From contig JAFRMD010000053.1 of the NCBI GenBank assembly GCA_017430835.1, positions 1 through 41,858 of the forward strand: 41,858 nucleotides of DNA, read 5' to 3'. This DNA is from Methanosphaera sp. (lineage in GTDB: Archaea > Methanobacteriota > Methanobacteria > Methanobacteriales > Methanobacteriaceae). A program made the translations under genes and the position numbers. The notes under the pieces are model-generated. The model saw nothing but the letters and a program-made list of their open reading frames with translations. It made no database searches and was not told the origin of the DNA. This document shows, one piece after another, positions 27,103 through 35,831 of this stretch (the first letter of the stretch is position 1; each line of letters opens with the position of its first letter).

Positions 27103-28098
27103 ATGGGTTTATTTGATAAGTTAAAACCAAAATATAAAAATAATGATAGTGAAATTAGAAAACAGGGCGTACTAGAACTAGTTAATGATAAAAAGAACAT
27201 AGTAAAAAATCAGAAAATATTAATGGACCTGGCAAAAAATGATCCTTCAAGTGAAGTACGTATAGTGGCAATAGAAAATGTAATAGGAGACTCTTCAGTC
27301 AGATATGCTGCATTAAATGATTCAGATTCTAAGGTTCGCAATGTTGCAGTCAATAGGTTGGATGACTTTATTGATGGCAGTCTTTTTAATTATTTGATCC
27401 CTGCAGGTGATGGAAAATCAGAACCTCAAAGCATAAAAGAAATTTTAGAAAACATAGCAGATAATGATTCCAGCGACGAAGTTCGCCAGTCCGCTAAAAA
27501 AATTATAGAAAAATATGATAATATCAACTTTGGTACACGCCATGATAGTATACAAAGAGCCAGTGAATACTGGACAATGAGAAGATTTGGATGGAAAAAT
27601 AAACCACAATTCACATTATTTAAATTTGAAAACAGTACTGATGCAGAAAAAGCTCTTCTAGAACTGCCATTCATACATAAAAGTACTATAACAGGCGAAT
27701 TAATATGTGATAGGATGATGGAATTCGGATATTATGAAGCCGAAGAAGGTACATATGAAGCAATAGTGGGTGGTTTTGATTTAACTTTAGAAGAATACAA
27801 TTTAGCCGAAGAAACCTTTAAAAAGTATGGTGGTGAGTTGAAAACTCATTTGGAGCCAAGTGCTTCCGTAAAAGCCTGCCTGGTAGAAAATGGAAATTCA
27901 GTGAATGTAAAATTCAAGGAAAAAGTTGAAAATAACGGCAGTACATATGAAGTCTATGAGGCACCTAAACCAGAAGATGCTATGATGTTTTTAGGTGGAA
28001 AAACAGTTATACAAGACTTTTATTATGTTGTTGTCGAAACACCACAGGGAAGTTTTGCACGGGACAAAATAGGAATGTATCAGGAAATATACCTTTAA
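27103..28098 (+). CDS. HEAT/LRV-like repeat protein 3 with unique C-terminal domain
   Basis: This is a 331-residue protein. Residues 1-140 carry the shared start (MGLFDKLKPKYKNND) and four or five degenerate helical repeats. Residues 150-331 form a different, mixed alpha/beta-looking domain (WKNKPQFTLFKFENS..., YEAIVGGFDLT, KKYGGELKTHLEP, FYYVVVETPQGSFARDKIGMYQE) that I do not recognise. The ATG at 27103 is chosen because all paralogues start at this point and AAGTGG lies just upstream. The frame is open back to a GTG at 27094. It is the last plus-strand gene of the cluster and converges on paralogue 4. Confidence 0.8.
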   Translation: MGLFDKLKPKYKNNDSEIRKQGVLELVNDKKNIVKNQKILMDLAKNDPSSEVRIVAIENVIGDSSVRYAALNDSDSKVRNVAVNRLDDFIDGSLFNYLIPAGDGKSEPQSIKEILENIADNDSSDEVRQSAKKIIEKYDNINFGTRHDSIQRASEYWTMRRFGWKNKPQFTLFKFENSTDAEKALLELPFIHKSTITGELICDRMMEFGYYEAEEGTYEAIVGGFDLTLEEYNLAEETFKKYGGELKTHLEPSASVKACLVENGNSVNVKFKEKVENNGSTYEVYEAPKPEDAMMFLGGKTVIQDFYYVVVETPQGSFARDKIGMYQEIYL

Positions 28099-28159
28099 AG
28101 AATTATAGAAAAAAATGAATGAATAAAAAGGAGAATAAAAATTAGATAATGTGTTTTAG

Positions 28160-31018
28160 TCACATTTTTTCTAATTCTTCTCTTGCCTTTTCTCTAACAT
28201 CTGCATCAATATCGTTATTAACCAGATATATTAAATCTTCTTTATTTAACAGTTCAACTGCTTCTCTTCTTACAAATTTACTTTCTTCTTCTTTTAAAAC
28301 TTTTAACAACATATCATAGTCCGTTATTCTTTTAATAGCTTGTTCTTTAACAATGAAATCTTTATCATTTTTAAGAATTGACAAAATTACTTCTTGATTT
28401 TTTAGATTTGGGTTTCGTACTGCTTCTTTTCTATCTGAATAATGGGATGCATTTGTTGCAACGTCTATTAATATGTCTTCTTCTTTAAAGTTTGGATTTG
28501 AAAGAATTGCACGTTTTAGATATTCATCATCCTCTAGTAAGTATCTTAGTCTTAAGAAGTCACTCTCAGTAACTTTATTTAGAGCACTAATCCGTACATA
28601 CTTATCAGAATCATTTGTTGCAATTGATTTTAATAATTCCTCATTTGTAAAATTTGGATTGGCTACCGCGTTATATCTTGTTGCAGAATCAGGATCATAT
28701 TGTGCATATTGTTCTAATACTTTCTTGTCAGTTATTCCCTCAATTGCACTTTGTCTAAATGAGGTGTTCTCTGATTTTAATAGCTTCATTAAAATGTTTT
28801 GATTATGAATCTTTGATACTGCATTGGATACAGCATATTTATCTTTTCCATTTTCTGCTATATCTAATAGTATATTTTCATCTGTTAAAGATGGATTTTT
28901 AACGGCACTTGAAGCATTTTTATCATGTGATTTGGCAGTAGTAATCAATAAATTCATATCATTCATGTAAGGGTTTTTAAAAGCTTCCCTTTTAATTTTA
29001 TCTCTTGTTCTACTGTTTATAATACTTTTTAATATATTGGAATTTTTAACTTTTTCTATTGCATATGTACGTACTGAATCATCACCTTCTCTTACATATT
29101 TATCATAATCATAGTTTAAATTAGTTTTTGCTATGCTATTGAGGACATCTGGATTAGTAATCTTTTTAACACATTCTATACGTACATTGTAATCAACATA
29201 AACATCTTTTGCAACATCAAATAATAATTCTTCATTTTTAATTTGTTTTGCCGCAGCAATTCGCACATCACGGTTTTCCTTCTTGTCTTCCAGAATATCT
29301 TTCAGAACTTTTTCTACAGTGATTTTTTCTATTGCAGCAATTTTCGCATCTCTATCCCCAGCATTTTTTGCTATGTCAATTAAGGCAGTTTCATCATGTA
29401 TTTTCAGTGCTGCTTTCACATTTTCAGGGTGTTCTCCATGTTTTGCAACATCCACTAAATAATTTAAGTCATCACTTATTTTTTCAGGATTAATTTTCTG
29501 GTAGCATTTCTGCCTTACTATGTTGTTTGAATCATTTTTTGCAATTTCTAGTAGTAATTCTTCATTGTTTATTTGTTCAACAATTTTACAGCGTATATCA
29601 TCATTCGCTTCCGTTTTCATCAAGTCCATAAGAACATTTTCATCACTAATTTTCTCAACAGCTTCACTACGAATCATCCAGTTTAAATCATTTTCTGCTA
29701 TTTTTATAAGAGTATCCTCATTATCAATTTCATTTACTGGAGGCAAATCATATTCATCATACCACTTTGGATAATATTTTTTATCTAAAGATGTGCAATC
29801 AGAAAGAAGGCGATATAAATAATCTACTTTGTTGATGTTCCAGGAGTCTAAACCATACAAATACTTTAATTTTCCACAATAACTAAACATTCCATTAATG
29901 TTTTCCACATTGCTAACATCACAATCATTAAATGAAATTGTTTGAACTCGTGAGGAAGTAAACATCATACCTAAATCTGTAATGGATTTGGTTATTCCTG
30001 ATATGACAATAGAGTTTATTTGATTAAATTCATAGGAATGTATTTCTTTTTGATGCCAATAGTCGGTGGCAGGATCCTGATAATCTTCATAGCCCACGAT
30101 CTTATCAGTGTATGCATACTTTTGTTTTACTATTTTATCGGCATTTGACAGGTTTTCACTAATAAATTTTATTCGATTTGTATCAGTTACTTCACTCCAA
30201 TCTGTAAGGTTTGTTCCATTATCCAATATTATCAATACATCATAGCTTCCAAGGTCATATATGCTCTCAGTAGTAATGTTTAACTTTTCAAATTCCCTTA
30301 AATCATCATTATATGTTTGTTCACTACTGTTTATTACTTTATCAAGGTTTAATTCTTTCAATTTATATAATGCGATATTTCTTACCTGAATATCATCATC
30401 ATTATTTGCAAAATAAGTTAATTTATCCTTATCAGACCATTCAGATATAACTTGTTGGCGAAGATAAGCATCTTTCTCATTTTTAACAATCTCTAATATA
30501 GTGTCCTGGTTTGAAATTTTTTTAAGAGAATCAAATCTAACATACTTATTTGTATCATTTTTTGCAGATTGTATTAATACATCCTGCTTTGTTAAGTTAG
30601 GATTATTTATGGCACTTCTGCGAACATCACTTTCCTTGTCATTAAATGCAATCCATGTCAATAAGTCTTCACTGGTAATTTTTTCAACAGCTTTATCCCG
30701 AATACGGTAATATGGATTATTTTTAGCAATATCACCTAATATATCTTGATTGATGGAATTTTCAATAATTTTTTCCAATTTTTCTTCTGCTTTTTTTCTA
30801 GTTGAAGAATAGGTGTCTTCTTTTTTAATTACATTACCCAGAACTATATGATTTGTAAGGTAGGGATTATCAACAGCACTAAAACGTACATGAGAATCCG
30901 TATCATTTAATGCAATGTCCGCTAATATTTCCGGATCGGTTAATTCTTTAACAGCTTCTTGTCTAACTTTTGGATCACTATGTTGATACTTCGGTTTGAA
31001 CAAATCCTTAAATCCCAT
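28160..31018 (-). CDS. HEAT/LRV-like repeat protein 4 with internal BspA-like leucine-rich insert
   Basis: This is a 952-residue protein, the longest of the cluster. It starts MGFKDLFKPKYQHSD and has helical repeats at residues 15-225 and 432-950, including several NPNLTN-type LRV units. Residues about 230-430 break the pattern. Inside, ITDLGMMFTSSRVQTISFNDCDVSNVENINGMF and the next unit look like BspA/DUF285-type leucine-rich repeats (MF...L..LDLS.wdvsnV) that are normally found on cell-surface proteins. No signal peptide is visible, so the protein is probably cytoplasmic. GGAG lies 8 bases before the ATG. It is transcribed separately from, but in the same direction as, paralogue 5. Confidence 0.84.
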   Translation of the reverse strand: MGFKDLFKPKYQHSDPKVRQEAVKELTDPEILADIALNDTDSHVRFSAVDNPYLTNHIVLGNVIKKEDTYSSTRKKAEEKLEKIIENSINQDILGDIAKNNPYYRIRDKAVEKITSEDLLTWIAFNDKESDVRRSAINNPNLTKQDVLIQSAKNDTNKYVRFDSLKKISNQDTILEIVKNEKDAYLRQQVISEWSDKDKLTYFANNDDDIQVRNIALYKLKELNLDKVINSSEQTYNDDLREFEKLNITTESIYDLGSYDVLIILDNGTNLTDWSEVTDTNRIKFISENLSNADKIVKQKYAYTDKIVGYEDYQDPATDYWHQKEIHSYEFNQINSIVISGITKSITDLGMMFTSSRVQTISFNDCDVSNVENINGMFSYCGKLKYLYGLDSWNINKVDYLYRLLSDCTSLDKKYYPKWYDEYDLPPVNEIDNEDTLIKIAENDLNWMIRSEAVEKISDENVLMDLMKTEANDDIRCKIVEQINNEELLLEIAKNDSNNIVRQKCYQKINPEKISDDLNYLVDVAKHGEHPENVKAALKIHDETALIDIAKNAGDRDAKIAAIEKITVEKVLKDILEDKKENRDVRIAAAKQIKNEELLFDVAKDVYVDYNVRIECVKKITNPDVLNSIAKTNLNYDYDKYVREGDDSVRTYAIEKVKNSNILKSIINSRTRDKIKREAFKNPYMNDMNLLITTAKSHDKNASSAVKNPSLTDENILLDIAENGKDKYAVSNAVSKIHNQNILMKLLKSENTSFRQSAIEGITDKKVLEQYAQYDPDSATRYNAVANPNFTNEELLKSIATNDSDKYVRISALNKVTESDFLRLRYLLEDDEYLKRAILSNPNFKEEDILIDVATNASHYSDRKEAVRNPNLKNQEVILSILKNDKDFIVKEQAIKRITDYDMLLKVLKEEESKFVRREAVELLNKEDLIYLVNNDIDADVREKAREELEKM

Positions 31019-31208
31019 AAAAATTACTCCATTATAATATATTATTGGTTGATAATATATGGGATAGATTAGATATTAAAATTTTCTAATACTCACTCAA
31101 AAAAATATGAATTATACAACTAATGAAAATGGTATAATAGTCACGAATTGAAAAATAAAAAAGAATTAATTAATATAAAATAATTATTATGGGGATAATT
31201 TGGATTTT

Positions 31209-32552
31209 TTAGGCATATCCAAGTTCTTTTAATCTTTTATTAGCTGCTTCACGAATAGGATATTCTCCAGTTTTTATTACTTTGCTCATATCCAGTTCAG
31301 GATGCCATACACTTTCTCCTTTTTCATAATCGTCCTTGGAGAGTTTAACAAGAGTATCCTTATCAGTTAATTTTGGGATGACAGCACAAACAACTTCATA
31401 GCCCCATTTTGTTAATTCGATTAACCTACTTTCATCTTTAAAATTAGGGTTTTCAACAGCTGCAATTCTTATGGGAATTTTTTCATTATAATTATTAGCA
31501 ATATCAAATAATAAATCTTCATCTGTTATTCTTTTAACAGCAAACAATCGGATATCCTTATGACTGGTATATACTTTTTTCTTATCAGGGTTTTTAAAGT
31601 AAAGATTACGTAGTTCATTCTCGCTAAAGGATGTGGTGTCACTAATCTTATTAATTGCTATTGAACTAACACGTACTTCGTCATTTAACACAATTTTCTT
31701 TAAAACATCCTGATTGGTTAAATTTGGATTTCCAACAGCTATTCTACGAATACTTTCATTACCATTCAATGCTATATCTATTAATAGTTCTTCATTTGTA
31801 ATGTTTCTAACAGCATTTTCGCGAACAAACTCATCATCATCATTTTCAACAACATACTTTAATGTTTTCTGGTCATGAACTTTTTCAACAGCGTTTCTAC
31901 GAATTCCTTCATCAGCATTATTTTTAGCAATTTCACATAACAATTTCTCATCACTTATCTTTTCCATTGCATTTTCACGAATTTTATAATCCTCATCATT
32001 TAATCCAATATGGTAAAGAATTTCTTCATTTTTTAATCTAAGCATAGCATGATATCTAATTTCAGTATTTTCGGCAGTTAAGGCTATGTCTTCGAGAATT
32101 TTTTCATCAGTTATTCTATTGAGTGCCAATAATCCGGTTTGTTTTTTTCCTGGAAAAGCATTAAATTCATGTTTTTCTGCAATTCTTGCATTTTTTGCAA
32201 TATCTGCTAGTATTTCCTGGTTTTGTATCTTATCTAAAATTGTTTCACGCTTATCATCATGTTGAATACGCATTCTCTTCACGATTTCTGCCAGAACCCT
32301 TTCATCAGTAACATCGTCTTTTAGTGCATACTTTACTTGTAGGTACTCCTCTTTTTCGTTTACAAGAAGTCTGTTGAATGTTTCTTTATCATTTATCTTG
32401 TTTAATGCTTTTTCACGAACAGGAGCTTTGTCATCATTTTTAGCAATTTCTGTTAATATGTTTTGGTCATCAAGTTTTTCAACAGCTTTTAATCTAACTT
32501 CCCAATTATCACTTTGCCATTTTGGCTTTGTAAATCTATCAAATAATCCCAT
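31209..32552 (-). CDS. HEAT/LRV-like repeat protein 5
   Basis: This 447-residue protein starts MGLFDRFTKPKWQSDNWEVR and consists almost wholly of helical repeats. The clearest run is near residues 195-300 (IRENAMEKISDEKLLCEIAKNN, and so on), with two NPN-type LRV units (NPNLTNQDVL, NPNFKDESRL). It has no extra domain. I use the ATG at 32552, preceded by GGAGAG 8 bases upstream; the open frame extends five codons further to a TTG inside the leader. It is separated by 190 bases from paralogue 4. Its upstream region (32553-33042) contains several palindromes that may control it. Confidence 0.83.
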   Translation of the reverse strand: MGLFDRFTKPKWQSDNWEVRLKAVEKLDDQNILTEIAKNDDKAPVREKALNKINDKETFNRLLVNEKEEYLQVKYALKDDVTDERVLAEIVKRMRIQHDDKRETILDKIQNQEILADIAKNARIAEKHEFNAFPGKKQTGLLALNRITDEKILEDIALTAENTEIRYHAMLRLKNEEILYHIGLNDEDYKIRENAMEKISDEKLLCEIAKNNADEGIRRNAVEKVHDQKTLKYVVENDDDEFVRENAVRNITNEELLIDIALNGNESIRRIAVGNPNLTNQDVLKKIVLNDEVRVSSIAINKISDTTSFSENELRNLYFKNPDKKKVYTSHKDIRLFAVKRITDEDLLFDIANNYNEKIPIRIAAVENPNFKDESRLIELTKWGYEVVCAVIPKLTDKDTLVKLSKDDYEKGESVWHPELDMSKVIKTGEYPIREAANKRLKELGYA

Positions 32553-32660
32553 AATAATACTCTCCACAATTATGAATATTTATTATTTTTATAAATATTT
32601 TAATTTTATCAATGAAAATCCAACAAAAAATGGATTTAAATAAAAAATTTGTATATCAAT

Positions 32661-32692
32661 ATATTGTGGTCTGTTAATATAATTCACAATAT
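32661..32692. promoter_or_regulatory. Inverted repeat upstream of HEAT/LRV gene 5
   Basis: ATATTGTG (32661-32668) and CACAATAT (32685-32692) form a perfect 8-bp inverted repeat with a 16-base spacer, about 110 bases upstream of the paralogue 5 start. The half-sites share the TATTGT/ACAATA core with the tandem palindromes just beyond it. Confidence 0.4.
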
Positions 32693-32718
32693 TATATAAT
32701 ATTAATCCTTAGAAAAAA

Positions 32719-32768
32719 CTTATTGTATTTTACAATAACTATATTTCTTATTGTATTTTACAATAACT
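32719..32768. repeat. Two identical 22-bp palindromic repeats
   Basis: A 22-base unit occurs twice, at 32719-32740 and 32747-32768, with 6 bases between. Each contains TTATTGTA-TTT-TACAATAA, a palindrome with 8-bp arms. The period is 28 bases. The repeats sit in a 490-base gap (32553-33042) that holds no intact gene, between HEAT/LRV gene 5 and a broken GNAT gene. A tandem operator, or remnant of one, is the simplest reading. Two copies with so short a spacer do not make a CRISPR array. Confidence 0.7.
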
Positions 32769-33042
32769 TTGGAATAAAATTCAGGAGTAATGTTTTAAAC
32801 AAAAAATTGTAGTTTTTAAAGATTTTACTTAATTTTATTATTATTTCTATTTCTATAATGTAATACATTCTCTATATATTATTAAATTTTTAAAACTTTT
32901 TCTATTCTATTGATGTTTAAAAATTTTCTAAATTATAATTATTATTTATTATTTTAATCATATTTTTTTATTCATTGTTTAAAATATTGTATTAATTTTA
33001 AATATTATTAAAAACATACTTTTTAATAGGAATATTGAATAT

Positions 33043-33614
33043 ATGAAAAATAATTACATATTCGAAACTTTGAATTCGAATCACGATTTATCATATTTTA
33101 AATGTGAATCAAAAGATTTAACCAATTTTATTCAAAATGATGCTCTAAAACTTCAAAACAATTAATTAAGTTTAACAAAAGTGGTTGTTTGTGATGATGA
33201 AATTATAGGTTATTTTTCATTACTATCTGATACAATTGCATTTAAGAAAAATAATGAGAAAGAGATAAAATTTGATATTAAAAATCAGTTAAATATAACC
33301 TCAAAAAATAAGTTATTACCTGCAGTAAAAATTGGACGATTTGCTATTGATGAAAAATATTCTAATTGTGGAATTGGGACAGAAATATTATTTAACATAT
33401 TATATAATATAAAAAAAATCGCTGAAACTGAGATAGGACTAAGAATGTAATTGTAGAAGCTTATGCTAAAGCATTAAAGTTTTATGTGGAACATAATAAT
33501 TTTAGTCCTTTAGAAAAAGATTTTGAAAAAATAGAAGATAAACTGGATATAATAATAGAAAAAAATCCTACTAAAACTTTTTATTTATATTTAGATTTGA
33601 AAAAATTAGAATGA
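33043..33614 (+). pseudogene. Broken GNAT-family acetyltransferase toxin
   Basis: From the ATG at 33043 the frame reads a GNAT toxin-like N-terminus (YFKCESKDLTNFIQNDA). It hits a TAA after QNN near 33163 and continues in the same frame (TKVVVCDDEIIGYFSLLSD, AVKIGRFAIDEKYSNCGIGTEIL). It then needs a one-base shift near 33445 to finish NVIVEAYAKALKFYVEHNNF and end at the TGA at 33612-33614. GRFAIDEKYSNCGIGTEIL is the acetyl-CoA-binding motif A (R.....GIG). The 'C.s.dL..Fl.ndA' start and 'A..FY...gF' ending are typical of TacT/AtaT-like toxins that acetylate charged tRNA. One stop and one frameshift mean it is inactive. AGGAA before the ATG remains. Confidence 0.7.
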
Positions 33615-33746
33615 TACTTTTCTAATGGAATCAAATCTTTTTTTAAATTCTTTATCCTTTTTTGTTAGAGGTTTATTTATATTATTTAAAAATTCAACTG
33701 CATCTTTACCATATAATGTAGGAGTTTCACCAATTGGCTTAGCCAT
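33606..33746 (-). CDS. Small antitoxin-like protein
   Basis: This ORF encodes a 46-residue basic protein starting MAKPIGETPTLYGKDAVEFLNN and ending in a Lys/Arg-rich helix. A 'ETPxLxGkDAxxFL' start is, as far as I recall, typical of very small archaeal proteins encoded beside GNAT or other toxin genes, so an antitoxin role is plausible. AAGTGGT lies 5 bases before the ATG; the frame extends 22 codons upstream but without support. It converges on and overlaps the last 9 bases of the broken GNAT gene, which is not the usual same-strand arrangement of a toxin-antitoxin operon. It may be an orphan, or may belong to a different lost toxin. Confidence 0.6.
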   Translation of the reverse strand: MAKPIGETPTLYGKDAVEFLNNINKPLTKKDKEFKKRFDSIRKVSF

Positions 33747-34054
33747 AAAAACCACTTCCTTATTAATAATTATATAAATTTTAATATTTATACTTTTAAA
33801 AAATTGTTTCAAAAAAAAATAATATTATATATATTTAATATCATATTTCATCAAAACAATCTAAATATTTATATAAATGATATTATTATTGAACATTAAT
33901 CAACTAATCGTCAGATACATTAATTCTTAAATTGATAATTTTAAACGTTTAGCTGACAAAATAGCTACTTAATATGTTTTTTTATTGAATTTTTGAGATA
34001 ATATTTCTTTTTTTAATTCTTTAATTATACGAATTTTGGTATTTCCCCCAAACC
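33747..34054. other. Gene-free AT-rich stretch with a nested hairpin
   Basis: No convincing gene is seen. The region contains GTCAG (33910-33914) and CTGAC (33953-33957) enclosing a smaller AAATT/AATTT hairpin, then seven T at about 33977-33983. This could be a terminator-like or small-RNA structure, but AT-rich DNA forms such repeats by chance. Confidence 0.25.
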
Positions 34055-34101
34055 TTTATATATTATTATTTACATAATATTCTTAACGACCGGTAGGTAG
34101 G
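34048..34101 (+). promoter_or_regulatory. TetR-type promoter and operator
   Basis: A good archaeal promoter element, AAACC followed by TTTATATA (34055-34062), lies about 30 bases upstream of an AACGACCGGTAGGT stretch (34085-34098). Its ACCGGT core (34089-34094) is a perfect palindrome of the type bound by TetR proteins. It would lie at the transcription start and overlaps the ribosome-binding site TAGGTAGG (34094-34101). The first gene encodes a TetR protein, so self-repression is likely. Confidence 0.65.
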
Positions 34102-34105
34102 AAAT

Positions 34106-34732
34106 ATGAATACTAAAGAAAAAATTTTTGAGGTAGCTTTGGATCTGTTTTCAAAGAAAGGATATGATTCAGTTTCTCTTAGAGAAATTGCTGATGAAGT
34201 GGGAATTAAGAAAAGTTCCATATACAGCCATTACTCCTCTAAGGAGGAAATATTGATGAGTATATTTGAATACTTCACAGACCTTTTTGAAAATAATGTT
34301 TTTGTAAATGATGAGGATAATAATTTATCAGAAGACAATGAAGTTTTACTCCAAAACCCGGAAATATTCTATCACAAAGGATCGGAGGCTATAAAACAAA
34401 TGTTATCAGAGGAGAGAAATCTTAAAATCTGGAAATTAATTTTTATCCAGATGAATTATAACAAAACAATAAGATCATACTTCCAAAATGAGGTACTCGT
34501 TAAGCCATTAACATTCTGGGAGGATTTTTTCACTATTTTAAAACAAAAAGACATAATCCGGAAAGATTCTAATCCAAAATTGTTGGCTAGGGAATATTAT
34601 AGTTTTCCAATTTTTTTACTCTTGGAGATGTGTGCAAAATATGAGGATATTCCTAAAAATATGATAGATAATTTCTTTGAAGAAACAGAAGCACATGCAA
34701 ATTTTATATTGGATTCAGTGAAGGTGAAATAA
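34106..34732 (+). CDS. TetR-family transcriptional regulator
   Basis: This is a 208-residue protein. The N-terminal TetR helix-turn-helix is clear: FSKKGYDSVSLREIADEVGIKKSSIYSHYSSKEEIL (residues 13-50). The all-helical C-terminal part is a ligand-binding domain of unknown specificity. The operator-like ACCGGT site at its own promoter suggests that it represses this operon. The radical SAM gene starts one base after its stop, and its ribosome-binding site GAAGGTGAAA lies within this gene's last codons. Regulator and enzyme are therefore translated together. Confidence 0.93.
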   Translation: MNTKEKIFEVALDLFSKKGYDSVSLREIADEVGIKKSSIYSHYSSKEEILMSIFEYFTDLFENNVFVNDEDNNLSEDNEVLLQNPEIFYHKGSEAIKQMLSEERNLKIWKLIFIQMNYNKTIRSYFQNEVLVKPLTFWEDFFTILKQKDIIRKDSNPKLLAREYYSFPIFLLLEMCAKYEDIPKNMIDNFFEETEAHANFILDSVKVK

Positions 34733-34733
34733 A

Positions 34734-35831
34734 ATGGAAAAAGTCATAGATATTCAAGATTATCTTGCAAACGGAGTTGAAACTATCCTAAAAGATGCTT
34801 TTAGTGCTTCATTTAAAAATCCTAAGGAAAATTTCTTTTTACTGAAGTTTTCAAGGCATGCTAGAAAAGCTACAAAAATTAGGCAAAAGTATGATGAAAA
34901 CGGTAAAAATATTCCCGTGTTTTTAATTGCAAGCATTACAAGTAGTTGTAACCTTCATTGTACCGGATGTTACTCCAGAGTAAACGGTGCATGTAATGAT
35001 AACATTCCATCTAATCAACTTTCGGCAGAAGAATGGGAGGATATTTTTAGGCAAGCAAGCGATATTGGAATAAGTTTTATTGTCTTGGCTGGTGGAGAAC
35101 CATTGCTTAGGGAAGATATAATAATTAAAGCCAGTAATTTTCCTGAAATATTGTTTCCAATCTTTACTAATGGAACACTATTAAATAATGATTATTTAAA
35201 GTTATTTGATGAAAACAGAAATCTTGTCCCTATCTTATCCATAGAGGGTGATGAGGATATCACCGATTCAAGACGAGGAGTTGGTGTTTATGACAAGTTA
35301 TTAAAATCAATGGAATTAATGAGAAACAATAATATAATTTTTGGTGCTTCACTCACATTCACTAAAAGAAATTTATCCTATCTTCTTTCAAATGAATTCA
35401 TTGACAATTTACATGCTTTTGGATGCAAGGTAATATTTTTCATAGAATATGTTCCAGTAAGTCCAGATACTATAGATTTAGCACCTACTGATGAGGAAAG
35501 AGAATTATTGTTAAACAAATTAAATTTCTTGCGTAATAAATATGGGGATATGTTATTCTTGTCATTCCCGGGGGATGAAAAGACTAGTGGAGGCTGTTTG
35601 GCTGCCGGAAGAGGATTTTTCCACATCAATTCCCATGGTGGTGCAGAACCATGTCCAGCTTCTCCTTTCTCTGATATTAATGTAAAGGACTCTTCCATCC
35701 TTGAAGCATTGGATTCAAAGTTATTCAAATCACTTAGAGATGGCGGTATTCTTATCGAGGATCATGAGTCTGGCTGTGTATTATTTGAACATAAGGATGA
35801 AGTTGAACAATTATTGAATACAACAGAATAA
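34734..35831 (+). CDS. Radical SAM protein with SPASM/Twitch-like C-terminus
   Basis: This is a 365-residue radical SAM enzyme with the [4Fe-4S] motif CNLHCTGC (Cys72, Cys76, Cys79), a SAM-binding GGEPL motif (about residues 121-125), and a C-terminal region with further cysteines (Cys288, Cys307 in EPCP, Cys348). These could hold an auxiliary cluster, as in SPASM/Twitch enzymes that modify peptides. No precursor peptide was found beside it. From memory, very similar 'TetR plus radical SAM' pairs with the IASITSSCNLHC start occur in gut Clostridia, which would fit transfer in the gut; this was not checked. Two ABC exporter genes follow after 224 bases. The substrate is unknown. Confidence 0.9.
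   Translation: MEKVIDIQDYLANGVETILKDAFSASFKNPKENFFLLKFSRHARKATKIRQKYDENGKNIPVFLIASITSSCNLHCTGCYSRVNGACNDNIPSNQLSAEEWEDIFRQASDIGISFIVLAGGEPLLREDIIIKASNFPEILFPIFTNGTLLNNDYLKLFDENRNLVPILSIEGDEDITDSRRGVGVYDKLLKSMELMRNNNIIFGASLTFTKRNLSYLLSNEFIDNLHAFGCKVIFFIEYVPVSPDTIDLAPTDEERELLLNKLNFLRNKYGDMLFLSFPGDEKTSGGCLAAGRGFFHINSHGGAEPCPASPFSDINVKDSSILEALDSKLFKSLRDGGILIEDHESGCVLFEHKDEVEQLLNTTE

Noticed and set aside
24013..32552. HEAT/LRV cluster as phycobilin lyase or known defence NLR genes
   Set aside because: Helical repeats alone do not identify a bilin lyase, and no NTPase, nuclease or TIR domain was found in any of the five proteins.
32719..32768. CRISPR array
   Set aside because: There are only two units of 22 bp with a 6-bp spacer, and no cas genes in the window. 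The units are palindromic, which fits operators better.
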